Shown: positions 1-9,323, numbered from the stretch's first letter. The stretch: DNA of 64,000 bases from Legionellaceae bacterium (GCA_018061965.1 JAGOTG010000002.1:124001-188000), one strand, 5' to 3'. Program-made: numbers and translations. The notes: generated by a model not told the origin, from the letters alone.

Positions 1-1185
1 GCGGAAGCGCTACATCGTAAAATCTATAGTACAACGTATCCTATTTTTGATGCACACACTTCCCTATACAGTCGCGCTCATGATGAAACTGTTCTAGAAG
101 CAAAATCGGTTTATAAAAGTAAAAGCCCAAAAAGCGTCGTATCTGCAATGAAACATTTGCACTCGAAACTACTAAAAATTGAAGACCCACGGACCAGAGC
201 GGCCATTCTTGACTATGTTCTCTCTTCAGTTTTGGGACTTTCAGAAGAAGAAAAAATAACCATTATTACACAAATAGAAAATACAGCTAATCCAAATCAA
301 ACCATGCTTCAGTATTTAATTGAAGAAACGAAAATCTGGGATCCCTCTGATGAAGAAACTGATTTAACAGGATATGCGTTTGCAAGAGCATTAGCCATGA
401 ATCATGCTCTTCGCCATCTTTTTTTCGGCGAAGACGAAAAATTATCAAAAGAAGTTATCGAATGGTCAGGTTATGTTAATCTCGACTCAAAACCCATTGA
501 ACTCCAAAGCGCTCTTGCTGCCTCGAAACGCATGGTTGTTGACACATTGCAAGAAAATCTCTACCGTTTACAGCGCGGCGAACCACTTCTATCGATTCAC
601 GTGGTTACTTCTGCCGAAGACTCTGATAAAAATCCATTGTTCACGCCAGATTGGAATTTGGCGATAAATAAAATTGGATTTGTCTTAACCAATGCTGAAA
701 TCAGAATGATTTATAAATTAATGCATGAGATTCCTGATCCGTTAATTCATCAAGTGATGATGCAAACGGTCGTATTTATCAAAAACTGCGATGGCGATTT
801 TCAGACAACCGCAGCTCCTTGGGAAAATAATGAGGCAAACTGGGCAACAAGAACAAGATCGAAAGAAAAACCACCGCACCGTGAACGCGAGCATCATGTC
901 ATACAGCCTTGGGTTAGAGAATTAATTTCTCTATCACAAGAAACCTCACAGCTACTGTCCAACAGACACTCCAATAGCTCGCAAGCGAGAGATACCTTGC
1001 CTGAAGAGGGAGCCATGTCTAGTAGACACGATGCAACTGACGCAGACGAATCGTTAAAAGCTCCTAGAGCAGGCTCGGTTGATACAACGCCACCTACTGA
1101 GCAGATTAAAGCAAAGCTAATTAAATTTAAAAGTGAAGGAAAGCCTGCATCAAGTTCCTTCAATCCAAGCACTCAGGGACATTAA
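1..1185 (+). CDS. Partial CDS, C-terminal 394 residues of an unrecognised protein
   Basis: The frame is already open at base 1 and stays open to the TAA at 1183-1185, so the ATG at 148 is probably internal and the true start lies upstream of the window. I recognise no domain. The body is hydrophilic and predicted mostly helical. The last ~90 residues are rich in Ser, Thr and charged residues and look disordered (for example SNRHSNSSQARD), as is common for secreted effectors. A strong hairpin follows at 1222-1250. The effector reading is inference from genomic context only. Confidence 0.6.
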   Translation, partial: AEALHRKIYSTTYPIFDAHTSLYSRAHDETVLEAKSVYKSKSPKSVVSAMKHLHSKLLKIEDPRTRAAILDYVLSSVLGLSEEEKITIITQIENTANPNQTMLQYLIEETKIWDPSDEETDLTGYAFARALAMNHALRHLFFGEDEKLSKEVIEWSGYVNLDSKPIELQSALAASKRMVVDTLQENLYRLQRGEPLLSIHVVTSAEDSDKNPLFTPDWNLAINKIGFVLTNAEIRMIYKLMHEIPDPLIHQVMMQTVVFIKNCDGDFQTTAAPWENNEANWATRTRSKEKPPHREREHHVIQPWVRELISLSQETSQLLSNRHSNSSQARDTLPEEGAMSSRHDATDADESLKAPRAGSVDTTPPTEQIKAKLIKFKSEGKPASSSFNPSTQGH

Positions 1186-1221
1186 GCAATGAGTTTGCTC
1201 CGAGTCTAGCATCACAAAAAC

Positions 1222-1250
1222 CAATAAAAGATCACTGCGATCTTTTATTG
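1222..1250 (+). terminator. Hairpin terminator after the first CDS
   Basis: A perfect 12-bp stem, CAATAAAAGATC at 1222-1233 and its complement at 1239-1250, closes a 5-base loop (ACTGC). The right arm holds a TTTTATT run. It lies 37 bases after the stop of the first CDS and its right arm overlaps the -35 element of the next gene. The stem is AT-rich, so termination may be weak. Confidence 0.55.
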
Positions 1251-1276
1251 ATCACAAAATGCTTGTTTGTTATACT
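1248..1276 (+). promoter_or_regulatory. Sigma70-type promoter for the gene at 1310
   Basis: TTGATC at 1248-1253 and TATACT at 1271-1276 are separated by exactly 17 bases. Transcription would start near 1283. This is after the upstream in-frame ATG at 1259 and before the ATG at 1310, which is the main reason for preferring 1310 as the start. Confidence 0.5.
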
Positions 1277-1309
1277 ATTGTCACAATAAAAGTTTTAATA
1301 GATGAGTAC

Positions 1310-2575
1310 ATGCCATACAAGCCCAAGATAACACCCGGGCAAGGATTGCTATTGTTGATACAACATTATCAGGATGATTCCAATAAAGTTAATCAGTTGA
1401 AAAAGTTATATCTCAGGGGGGCCTGCGATGGAGACAGCTGTATTGATTTGTGTACTTTTCTTATAGAAGAACCCTTGTTAGATGATTATGAATTAGTCAT
1501 CGATGAGCACAGCATTAATGCCGATCCCAGCCGCCGCTATTTTGAAACCCATTTGGCCTACGAAACATTGCAATATCAACTCCCCAATATGGCGTTACGT
1601 ACCTTGCGGTATTTCTACAGCAAAAGTGCTGCATTGGTAGATCAAAACATTTCTGAGCACAAGCGTAAAACCATTAACGAAGTATTCAAAGGCGAGTGCT
1701 TAGAACCCTCTTTTCAAAAAAAAGTAAACAGGCAGATCAATGCTTATATCAAACGCATCAAAGAAGGCAGTATTTTTCAAGATCTCAGTGAAGAAGCCAG
1801 AGAAAAAATCAAATGGCTGGTGAGGATTAACTACATGGGCATGGTGAATGGTTGGAGGCAAACTGATATGCCTATCAATATTTATCGGACTCATGACTGG
1901 TTCGTGAACAAAGGAAAAATCAGCCATACTACGGAACAATTGAGCACAGGTAATCAACATTTTGGCTTGATGAAAAGCTACATGCCCCTTGCGAGAAATG
2001 ATAAAGCACTGGCCTCAATCCCGTTCACTCACGTAAAATCAACCGAATATAATCGCTTTGATAGCGATTCCGAATTAGTGCAAGCCTGCTTCCAACAATT
2101 GGTCCACCCATTTTCAAACTCTATTTCAGGTCTATTTTTAGTGCAGCTTAGGGTCCTGGCTAGACTACAACAAGACAATCCCAAAAGTCCATTTACCAGG
2201 TCTACGGATGATTTTGTCCAATTTATCCGTTTATTTCTGTCCACGTCCCTATATTATAGCGGCGGACATTCTTTATATGAATATATGTTTGTGTTAAAAA
2301 TGGCCGAAGTACAAGAGGCGTTTCAAGGCATCCCGGAATTTTATGATCTAGATCTCGCTGACTTATTTTATCACGGAAATGAAGCAGCCTTTGAGATCGC
2401 ATTACAGCGCACGATTCATTACAATGCACAGCTTTTAGAACGACGAACCTTGCATTACGAATTACTCAAGGGTCAGCATGGCTTTTTTAAACCGCCGTCC
2501 CCCGTTGGTGTCGACGAGATTCAACTACTTGATTTCGATGATAGATTTGCCAATCTAAGGCACCAAATATCCTAA
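1310..2575 (+). CDS. Unrecognised protein, 421 residues
   Basis: The frame extends upstream to an ATG at 1259, but a 17-bp-spaced promoter (-10 at 1271-1276) makes the ATG at 1310 (MPYKPKITPG) the likelier start. I recognise no family. The protein is hydrophilic, has no signal peptide or clear membrane segment, and is rich in aromatic and charged residues. It stands alone between a terminator and a small-protein gene. Position among other unknown accessory genes suggests a lineage-specific protein, perhaps an effector; that is inference. Confidence 0.6.
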   Translation: MPYKPKITPGQGLLLLIQHYQDDSNKVNQLKKLYLRGACDGDSCIDLCTFLIEEPLLDDYELVIDEHSINADPSRRYFETHLAYETLQYQLPNMALRTLRYFYSKSAALVDQNISEHKRKTINEVFKGECLEPSFQKKVNRQINAYIKRIKEGSIFQDLSEEAREKIKWLVRINYMGMVNGWRQTDMPINIYRTHDWFVNKGKISHTTEQLSTGNQHFGLMKSYMPLARNDKALASIPFTHVKSTEYNRFDSDSELVQACFQQLVHPFSNSISGLFLVQLRVLARLQQDNPKSPFTRSTDDFVQFIRLFLSTSLYYSGGHSLYEYMFVLKMAEVQEAFQGIPEFYDLDLADLFYHGNEAAFEIALQRTIHYNAQLLERRTLHYELLKGQHGFFKPPSPVGVDEIQLLDFDDRFANLRHQIS

Positions 2576-2689
2576 AATCATAAAGAATCATTAAAGATCA
2601 CACTGGATATTTTCTAAAAATAGTCTACGTTTAATGTATGTTCATTAAAATAACTTAATGGGCATATAAAAAATCAATGGAGATAAAAA

Positions 2690-2827
2690 ATGAGTAACGA
2701 ACAAAATAAAGGCAAACTAAAGCCTAAACAAGGCCCAGGTGCAAATCGAATTAATGACCAAAAGAAAAATAGCGACCAAACACGTAAGCCCCTAGCAGAT
2801 CAGTGGAAACCTTTCAAGAAAGGCTAA
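2690..2827 (+). CDS. Small basic protein, 45 residues
   Basis: ATG at 2690 is preceded by GGAG at 2679-2682 with 7-base spacing. The 45-residue product begins MSNEQNKGKL and ends QWKPFKKG. It is rich in Lys, Gln and Asn, has no hydrophobic segment and looks disordered. Good ribosome-binding-site placement argues that it is translated. Function unknown. A 164-bp inverted repeat starts 11 bases after its stop. Confidence 0.5.
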   Translation: MSNEQNKGKLKPKQGPGANRINDQKKNSDQTRKPLADQWKPFKKG

Positions 2828-2838
2828 TCTATAGAAAA

Positions 2839-3002
2839 GTAACATCGGAATAATAGGGTGGTGTTTTATATACCTTTCATGGATGAGTTTTAGGATTTTA
2901 GGCGACTTGATTTTTTTGTTTAGCCTACGTTTAAACGGAAGAAGCAATAGCATTAAATCCTAAAAATCATCCGTGTAAGGTATATATTATTCCGATGCTT
3001 AC
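2839..3002. repeat. 164-bp imperfect inverted repeat, MITE-like
   Basis: The left end (GTAACATCGGAATAATA) and the complement of the right end (GTAAGCATCGGAATAATA) match, and the arms continue to pair for about 47 bases inward, interrupted by an insertion of ~14 bases at 2856-2869. The core between the arms (about 2898-2953) has no ORF. The structure resembles a non-autonomous element or a long hairpin in the 3' region of the small gene. No second copy was seen in the window. Confidence 0.5.
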
Positions 3003-3063
3003 ATCCCGCTCCCCGTCCAACAATCTTCCGGAAGTTTGAAAACCCACAATGGCAACTGTTTGT

Positions 3064-3684
3064 TTACTCTGAAATCTGTACCGCTTCAAATTGATATTTG
3101 AGATACATTTTGATGAGTTGCGCAAAATTCTTAGCTTGCATTTTTCGCACCATATTTGACCTATGGGCCTCAACAGTAGATATGGATATTTTAAGCTCGT
3201 AGGCTATTTCTTTATTTAACTTTCCTTCCACAATTAAATTAAGAATTTCACGCTCTCGTTCTGTCAAACTGTGGATTCGCTTGGCAATTTGTTCCCAATC
3301 TTCCTGATCCACCGATTTTTCATTACATTTGTGAACCGTTTCTAATAAACTCTGATGGTTAAACGGTTTGACAATAAAATCAGCAGCCCCTAATTTCATA
3401 GCTCGAATAGCCATTGGGACATCCGCATAACCAGTCATCATAATCACTGGAATACGCATTTTCCGAGCATTGATATGCTCGAGCAATTCAAGACCACTCA
3501 TCCCGGGCATCCTTACATCCAGAATAATACAGCCCTGCTTATTGGCATCATATTTATCCAAAAACCCCTGTGCATTGAAATAAGTTTCCACCTTAAAATG
3601 TACAGATTCGAACAGGTAACGCAATGAGTCACATATGTTGGGGTCATCATCGATGATAAAAATCGTGCGATTATCCGTAGCCAT
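3064..3684 (-). CDS. FixJ/NarL-type two-component response regulator
   Basis: 206 residues. The N-terminal receiver domain has the acidic pocket (IDDDP), phospho-acceptor D56 in LDVRMPGMSG, T84 in MMTGYAD and K106 in VKPF. The C-terminal LuxR/GerE helix-turn-helix covers about 135-198 (LTEREREILNLIVEG, then STVEAHRSNMVRKM). This is the FixJ/TtrR arrangement of a phosphorylation-controlled transcription activator. No histidine kinase lies next to it, so it is an orphan here. Target genes cannot be told from the sequence. Confidence 0.9.
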   Translation of the reverse strand: MATDNRTIFIIDDDPNICDSLRYLFESVHFKVETYFNAQGFLDKYDANKQGCIILDVRMPGMSGLELLEHINARKMRIPVIMMTGYADVPMAIRAMKLGAADFIVKPFNHQSLLETVHKCNEKSVDQEDWEQIAKRIHSLTEREREILNLIVEGKLNKEIAYELKISISTVEAHRSNMVRKMQAKNFAQLIKMYLKYQFEAVQISE

Positions 3685-3850
3685 AGCTCGTATCCTACAG
3701 TTGGCAAAAAGGTAGCCTACGAGCTCACACGGACAATGTCAATCGTAGAGACCCCGCGAACCCTTATCCAGAAAAACTGTGTCATTCCGCCTACGTGGGG
3801 ATGACTCGGTTTTTTGAACATTATCTACACAGGCAACTCAAAACTGTAAA

Positions 3851-5011
3851 TCACTGGGTTTGCGGTTGGCTTAATAGTGCCCCCAGCGTCCAGCTGCCGT
3901 CATAATCAGGTGCATAATGAATACCTTGGTCCGGCTCAAACCCCAATCCATGGACTAATAGCCCAGAAAAATAGGAAGCCAGCAAACAATTCTTTTGGAT
4001 ATAGTCACTACCAGGATACTGCGCCACTAAGTTTTGATAAGATTGCTGACAATAGTGGGTATTGGCTTGTTGTAATAGCGATGGTCCAGTAAATTCCTGG
4101 TCTGCAAACTCAAATGGCGGATAAGACAGCATCTCAGACACTGCGGATACGGTATACCACATAGGTGCTGTACTTTGTTGCAGCGCTGGGCCTGTCACCG
4201 TATTCACCCGATACGCTTGTTGGAGTACGGACCCCATCTCAGTTTGACATTGTTCCGCATCACCGAGTGCATGCACCCCATTTTGCAAAGGATAATCATT
4301 GGGAAAACACGCAGGATAATTCCGGCTATGGGTAAAAAGCTCATTGATGCCCAAACCCAGAAAACTATGAGAAAACAAATGAATATGTCGACCATATAGG
4401 GTCAGATCTACGTAATCCTGCGCATCGACTTCTGTCGTATCGCGAATTGGAAAAGCGATTTGCGCAGAGGCACCCCCCACTTCGATTAATCCGACCAATG
4501 GTTGGCTTTTATCTTGTAATGTTTGCAAATGGTAATTCAGGCTGAGCCACCCATAAATGCCTTCTTCCATCCCTGAAATCGTACGCGCATCATGCAACGG
4601 CCATTGCGGGTGAGCCGCAAACCATTGTTTAATTTCAGAATAATATTGCTCCTGGCTATCCGATGACAACAAACGCATCCCCGCCGTGGCGTATAGATAC
4701 ACCGGAACATTGGATTGGGAAAACTCCGACATCAATTGGTCCATATACCCAGCCACTGAGGCAGACTCATGCGCAATACTGGCCAAGCCTGGTTTGATTT
4801 TTTTGGAATAAGCTTCGTGGATATGAATGGGACTATGTTGTCTATCTAAATCATAACTGTACCAATGAATACGCGATCCCGAGCTTCCTGCATCCACCAC
4901 GGCAGCGCAATAATGTCGTTCACAATCCATGACGACACCTGGATTGAGCGCAAAACTCAATGTGGCCGGCAGCCAGATGCCGCTTAAGATCAGTTGTCTC
5001 CAAATATTCAT
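3851..5011 (-). CDS. Secreted ecto-NTPDase (GDA1/CD39 family)
   Basis: 386 residues with an N-terminal signal peptide (about 1-21). The apyrase conserved regions are visible: DAGSSGSR at 40-47 (ACR1), ATAGMRLL near 108-115 (ACR2), EEGIYGWLSLNY at 149-160 (ACR3, with the catalytic Glu), GGASAQIAF at 179-187 (ACR4) and HSFLGLGINE (ACR5). The family hydrolyses nucleoside tri- and diphosphates outside the cell. Bacterial members are rare and best known from Legionella pneumophila (Lpg1905), where one contributes to intracellular growth. A host-directed role here is inferred. It is transcribed alone. Confidence 0.92.
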   Translation of the reverse strand: MNIWRQLILSGIWLPATLSFALNPGVVMDCERHYCAAVVDAGSSGSRIHWYSYDLDRQHSPIHIHEAYSKKIKPGLASIAHESASVAGYMDQLMSEFSQSNVPVYLYATAGMRLLSSDSQEQYYSEIKQWFAAHPQWPLHDARTISGMEEGIYGWLSLNYHLQTLQDKSQPLVGLIEVGGASAQIAFPIRDTTEVDAQDYVDLTLYGRHIHLFSHSFLGLGINELFTHSRNYPACFPNDYPLQNGVHALGDAEQCQTEMGSVLQQAYRVNTVTGPALQQSTAPMWYTVSAVSEMLSYPPFEFADQEFTGPSLLQQANTHYCQQSYQNLVAQYPGSDYIQKNCLLASYFSGLLVHGLGFEPDQGIHYAPDYDGSWTLGALLSQPQTQ

Positions 5012-5059
5012 TTTAGTTTCCTTCTAAACGAATAGGGCCGTCAGGCATCATCACATAGT

Positions 5060-5806
5060 TCAAATAGGACGCCATGGTGCGATTTCGCTCTCGACTGCGC
5101 TGTTATAAGCAGCGTTACTTTGTCGATCAGAACAAAATAACGATATTCCCTTATATAAAGCAACCGCGCCCACACCCGCTATAATCAAACCACCCACTGC
5201 CAAACTAGCTGCCTGCATAAATGCAAAAGCACATATTAGGGCTACAGTCCCTGCTGTTATCGACAGAACACTTAACCAAAAAGCATAAGAAATAGGCCGT
5301 TGTTCAACCTCAGGAACAACAAAATCTTTGTGTCCGATAAAACCCGGATACGGGTTTTCAGGATTAACATGATCAGACCACCCACGCTCATACGCTATCA
5401 GCTCCTGCGATTTACCGCCATACACAGAAAAACAGTGATGAATCACATTTTTACTGGAAGACGACCCGTCAAAAATAAGACTGTCCAATACTATCTTTTT
5501 CATTGCTGCTTCATCCTCTGCAGCGTCAGCGTTATGACCTAACCTAAATCCACACAGCATATAAAGCATATTGTCTAAACGTGGATGAACAATGCGGGCT
5601 CCATAAACAAAAGAATGAGATATTGGCCAAGACACCGATTTTTCACTAACCTCGGTAGATTTTACAGTTTCTTCTGCATGAAAAACTTTGCTTTCTAAAC
5701 GCCCATTCTTGTAGTCAGCAATACCTCTCCAAAAACGTGGATTATCAAATTTAAGCGGGTCTAAAATCGCTTTATAAACAACCGGTTCTCGCGCCCTACT
5801 CTCCAT
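5060..5806 (-). CDS. Unrecognised protein with C-terminal membrane hairpin
   Basis: 248 residues. The first ~165 residues are soluble with no domain I recognise. Two hydrophobic segments follow (about 170-190 and 194-215), then a short tail ending in PWRPI. The last codons and tail are echoed by a 57-residue paralogous gene fragment at 9591-9764, with 17 identical bases across the stop codon. Two membrane segments near the C-terminus after a soluble domain are common in Legionellales effectors; that assignment is inference. Confidence 0.55.
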   Translation of the reverse strand: MESRAREPVVYKAILDPLKFDNPRFWRGIADYKNGRLESKVFHAEETVKSTEVSEKSVSWPISHSFVYGARIVHPRLDNMLYMLCGFRLGHNADAAEDEAAMKKIVLDSLIFDGSSSSKNVIHHCFSVYGGKSQELIAYERGWSDHVNPENPYPGFIGHKDFVVPEVEQRPISYAFWLSVLSITAGTVALICAFAFMQAASLAVGGLIIAGVGAVALYKGISLFCSDRQSNAAYNSAVESEIAPWRPI

Positions 5807-5981
5807 TTCAAATCTCCAAAAAATTCACCCAAACCCAAAAATGCGTATATTAACACAAAAAATGCGCAATATGAAAGCAAATCAGCGCTATGCTCTTGGT
5901 AGTAATCTGCTACATACTTTGCAATCGCGTAATATAAGACCACCAGTTTAGGGTATAGTGTCTTTATCTTTATCTTGATCT

Positions 5982-8165
5982 TCATGGGGTGTGAATCCAA
6001 TTTTTCTTCTTAAACGCTAGACGAATCATACCTTGGTCAGAAGTGGCGCCCGTAGGAATAGCCAAGTCACGATATCGACCCAGTGTTTTAGCATGGGGAA
6101 AATGGTAACGGTTATCAAAACCATACGAAAACACAGCATACTTAGGTGCAACCATTTGTAAAAATGCGCTAGACGAAGAAGTATTACTCCCATGATGCGG
6201 TACCACCAAGACGGCTGATTGTAACTGCGCCCCGTATTGTTGAATGAGGGCACGTTCAGCTGCTTTTTCAATATCTCCCGTTAATAATAGTTGCCCACTT
6301 GCGTTAGAAACTTTTAAAACACACGACCGATTATTAGTCGACCCCAAATCCTGCTGCATTGGAAAAAAATGAAAGGTCACCCCATCCCACGTCCACTCAG
6401 GATAATGATGACACGAAGTACCACGCTGATACAACTTAGGGTCATCCACAATAAGCTCCGCTTTAGGAAAAGCCGTTTGCAAAGAAACCAAACCGCCACG
6501 ATGATCTAAATCAGGATGAGAGATCACAATTTTATCCAAATGATTCAAACCTATATGCTGAAAATAGGGCAAAATCACTAATTTCCCCATATCCGAACCT
6601 TGGTAATTTTTCCCACCCGTATCGTACATCAACGCATGCCCATGAGTTTGAATCAAAACCGCCAAGCCCTGCCCCACATCTAAAATCTGAGCTTGAAATT
6701 CTTGATCCGGAATATGGGGATGAGTAGGATAAAGCGCTACCACCAACATCGTAGTAGCTGTTGGCAACAAGGCCCGTATCGGTAGGAATAAATACATGAT
6801 GAGACTTAAAATACCTGCAATCGCCATCACCAAATTGGGATAGGACATTTGGAGATTCATCCACGCCAGTCCATCCACCCAATGTAAGAATAACAATAAA
6901 TATTGAATACTGAGATGCAAAATTTTTGGTAACCACACCACATATTTCCCGATTCCCATACAGATAAAAGCCAAAGGGACAATCACAAAACTGACCCAAG
7001 GAATCGCCAGTATATTGGCAAACAAACCACTCACTGAACCATAAGAAAACCAATATACCGTAAATGGCAATAAACCCAGCATACACGACATTTGAATCCA
7101 AATTGCCTTACTCATTCTTTGGCTGCGAATTCTGCGATTCATCGCCAATAAAATAGCCACTGCCATAAAAGACAGATAAAATCCCGGCAACAATACAGCA
7201 TGCGGCTCCGTCAATAACACCGCCAATAACGCATAGCGCCACACCTGCCAAGCGCCGAATTGGCGCTGTCCTAAATAACGTAAAAAAACCAACCCTGCCG
7301 ATATGGTTGCACGCTCCGCCGGTGCGCCAAATCCAGCCACCACGGCATAGGCAATACTAAACAAAATCGCTGCAATACTGGCTACTTTCTGAGAGGGATA
7401 ACGCAGGCACAACCATTGGCAACGCGACCATAGCCCACACAGCAATTTAAAAATTATGCCAGCCACTAAGCCAATATGGGCGCCAGAAATGACCATCAAA
7501 TGCGTCGTACCGGTACAACGAAACAAGGTCCATGATGCTTGGCTAATGTGGGTTGTCACGCCAATAGTGAGTGCTTGAACGATCCCAAGACTGGTTTCAT
7601 CTGCAAGTAACTGTGCCAAATGAGTCGCTAATTTTTCGCGAATCACCACCATATTCCAAAGAGAAGGGGTTAGCGTTATAACTCGCATACTACCTTGCAC
7701 AACATAGCCCACCCAATGAATATGTCTAGCGGCCAAATAGGTTTTATAATCAAAACCGCCAGGATTATTCAAATTATGAGCTTCATGTAGTTTGGCGCGT
7801 AACGCCCAGTATTGACCAGCATGGAGAGTCGGGCAATTGCGATAGCAGCCCAATTGAATCCGAGCATGCACAGGGTGATCATTCAAAGTCAGTACATCGA
7901 ATTCAAATTGAGTTTTATCGGCATTTTGTTTGGGAATCGTCGCAACCATGCCGGTCAAAGCTGCTTGCCGAATCACCGCTTGCTGCGGCATCCCTTGGTC
8001 ACGCAGCCACCATTGGTGACCCATGCCCAGTGCATAGCCTAAACCGGCTGCGCACAATAATTGTCGACTAGGGCGAAACCCAATAAAGAGCACCAAGCAT
8101 ACCAAAGCAAGCCAAGAATGTGTGTAAAAATACAGCACTCCGCCAAAAAAACCAAGAATTTCCAT
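5982..8165 (-). CDS. comEC: ComEC/Rec2 competence DNA-uptake channel
   Basis: 727 residues, the usual size for gammaproteobacterial ComEC. An N-terminal membrane and DUF4131-type region is followed by the multi-helix competence domain (about 190-480, including GTTHLMVISGAHIGLVAG) and a C-terminal metallo-beta-lactamase domain (about 485-720) with HPDLDHRGG, LTGDIE and VPHHGSNTS. The protein forms the inner-membrane channel through which single-stranded DNA enters during transformation. No other competence gene is nearby. The gene appears intact, so natural transformation is possible. Confidence 0.93.
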   Translation of the reverse strand: MEILGFFGGVLYFYTHSWLALVCLVLFIGFRPSRQLLCAAGLGYALGMGHQWWLRDQGMPQQAVIRQAALTGMVATIPKQNADKTQFEFDVLTLNDHPVHARIQLGCYRNCPTLHAGQYWALRAKLHEAHNLNNPGGFDYKTYLAARHIHWVGYVVQGSMRVITLTPSLWNMVVIREKLATHLAQLLADETSLGIVQALTIGVTTHISQASWTLFRCTGTTHLMVISGAHIGLVAGIIFKLLCGLWSRCQWLCLRYPSQKVASIAAILFSIAYAVVAGFGAPAERATISAGLVFLRYLGQRQFGAWQVWRYALLAVLLTEPHAVLLPGFYLSFMAVAILLAMNRRIRSQRMSKAIWIQMSCMLGLLPFTVYWFSYGSVSGLFANILAIPWVSFVIVPLAFICMGIGKYVVWLPKILHLSIQYLLLFLHWVDGLAWMNLQMSYPNLVMAIAGILSLIMYLFLPIRALLPTATTMLVVALYPTHPHIPDQEFQAQILDVGQGLAVLIQTHGHALMYDTGGKNYQGSDMGKLVILPYFQHIGLNHLDKIVISHPDLDHRGGLVSLQTAFPKAELIVDDPKLYQRGTSCHHYPEWTWDGVTFHFFPMQQDLGSTNNRSCVLKVSNASGQLLLTGDIEKAAERALIQQYGAQLQSAVLVVPHHGSNTSSSSAFLQMVAPKYAVFSYGFDNRYHFPHAKTLGRYRDLAIPTGATSDQGMIRLAFKKKNWIHTP

Positions 8166-8262
8166 ATAAGCGTCAGGTTGGATGACCGCTGCGCTAATTT
8201 ACAATAAATTTGGTTTGAAAAATAGGGTGAGCTGACAAGGACAGAAAATATACCTTCCAGGG

Positions 8263-8593
8263 AGAAGAGGGGGCAACCCAAGTTTTCCGTCCCTTGTCTT
8301 CGAATCAATTATTTTTAGGCGCTGTGGGGGTGCTACAATTTGATGTGGTAGCCCATCGGTTGCTGCATGAATATAAAGTGGACTGGATTTATGAGTCAGC
8401 GAACGTGGCTTGCGCACGTTGGGTCTATGCGCCAGATGACAAAACTATGAGCGAGTTTCGGGATAAGACGCTTGATTATCTGGCTTTAGATGGCAGTGAT
8501 TCGCTCATTTATTTAGCGCCCACTCGCGTGAATTTGTCTTTGGCGCAAGAGCGTTATCCGAAGATAGCGTTTTTGGCTACTCGCGAGCATTAA
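8263..8593 (+). pseudogene. Duplicated 3' end of prfC (about 108 C-terminal codons)
   Basis: This segment repeats the last ~108 codons of the intact prfC at 9896-11476, in the opposite orientation. Similarity starts abruptly at AGAAGAGGGGGCAACC and ends at the shared stop. Only scattered substitutions separate the copies (for example [15 protein letters not shown] against [15 protein letters not shown]). No promoter or full GTPase portion is present, so it cannot make a working release factor. The 12-bp direct repeat CAGAAAATATAC flanks it at 8242-8253 and 8672-8683. The frame has stayed open, which suggests a fairly recent event. Confidence 0.85.
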
Positions 8594-8702
8594 AAGACAA
8601 TTGCGCCTTAATAGCGGCGCTACTGCGTATTAAACACCGTACAATAAAAGGGTCTGTTGACAATTAATCTTCAGAAAATATACGTACCGTGGCTTGTCCG
8701 CG

Positions 8703-9323
8703 TTACTTAGGAGTCTGACTGGGATCGCACGTAATATCGGATATTGATTGTCCAGTAACTTTGGCTACCGTAGCAACCATAGGCAAAACAATCGCCGACG
8801 GAGCTCCATTCAAAATATATCCTTTAGGAGCATTACACCTGTCTGGAGTCGTGCATGAGCGGGCCTCTGTTGCAAAACTGTCGCCTTTTTCCATCTTAAC
8901 CAATGTACATTGACAGGTTGCTAGCTTTTTCTTGTTATCAGTCACAGTGCATGGTGCGTTAAGACAATCAGCGTAAATTGTATCTGCATTTTTATTTGCG
9001 TCGCAAAAGACAATAGGTTGCTTTTCATGACCTGGCACAATAGATTTTCTCGCAGAAAAAGATGATATATAATTGTTACCTTTTGGTACCCGCTCTTCGC
9101 AGCTTAAAGTCCCCACATTTTCACCAACTAACTGATAACAATCCTTGCATGTTGCTGTTGATCCATCGCTGTTTGGTTTGCATACCGCAGGCCCACAATA
9201 GACAAATTTGGCGGAGGCTTGAAACCCGCTCTTTCCTGGGCAAACTATCGATGTTGCGCTTGCAAAATTCACCACCGAAAATAATAATATGAACAAGTTC
9301 ATCCGTTGTTTACACATCGCCAT
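8703..9323 (-). CDS. Cys-rich secreted protein, unknown
   Basis: 206 residues as given. An ATG at 9317 has better ribosome-binding-site spacing (AAGGG, about 8 bases) and would give 204. The N-terminus is a signal peptide (MNLFILLFSVVNFASA). The mature part contains many Cys in loosely repeated units (CPGKSGFQ, YCGPAVCK, CKDCYQL, CDANKN), suggesting a disulphide-rich extracytoplasmic protein. I recognise no family. It lies in the rearranged zone between comEC and prfC. Confidence 0.6.
   Translation of the reverse strand: MAMCKQRMNLFILLFSVVNFASATSIVCPGKSGFQASAKFVYCGPAVCKPNSDGSTATCKDCYQLVGENVGTLSCEERVPKGNNYISSFSARKSIVPGHEKQPIVFCDANKNADTIYADCLNAPCTVTDNKKKLATCQCTLVKMEKGDSFATEARSCTTPDRCNAPKGYILNGAPSAIVLPMVATVAKVTGQSISDITCDPSQTPK

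Noticed and set aside
148..150. ATG at 148 as the start of the first gene
   Set aside because: The same frame is open back to base 1 with no stop, so the gene most likely begins outside the window.
5761..6000. 79-codon minus-strand frame with a hydrophobic stretch between the 5060 gene and comEC
   Set aside because: It overlaps the ends of both neighbouring genes in another frame, has no clear ribosome-binding site and opens with low-complexity KIKIKIK; probably not a gene.
6532..7101. 189-codon minus-strand frame inside comEC
   Set aside because: Out-of-frame shadow of comEC with aromatic-rich, Cys-rich composition typical of such shadows.
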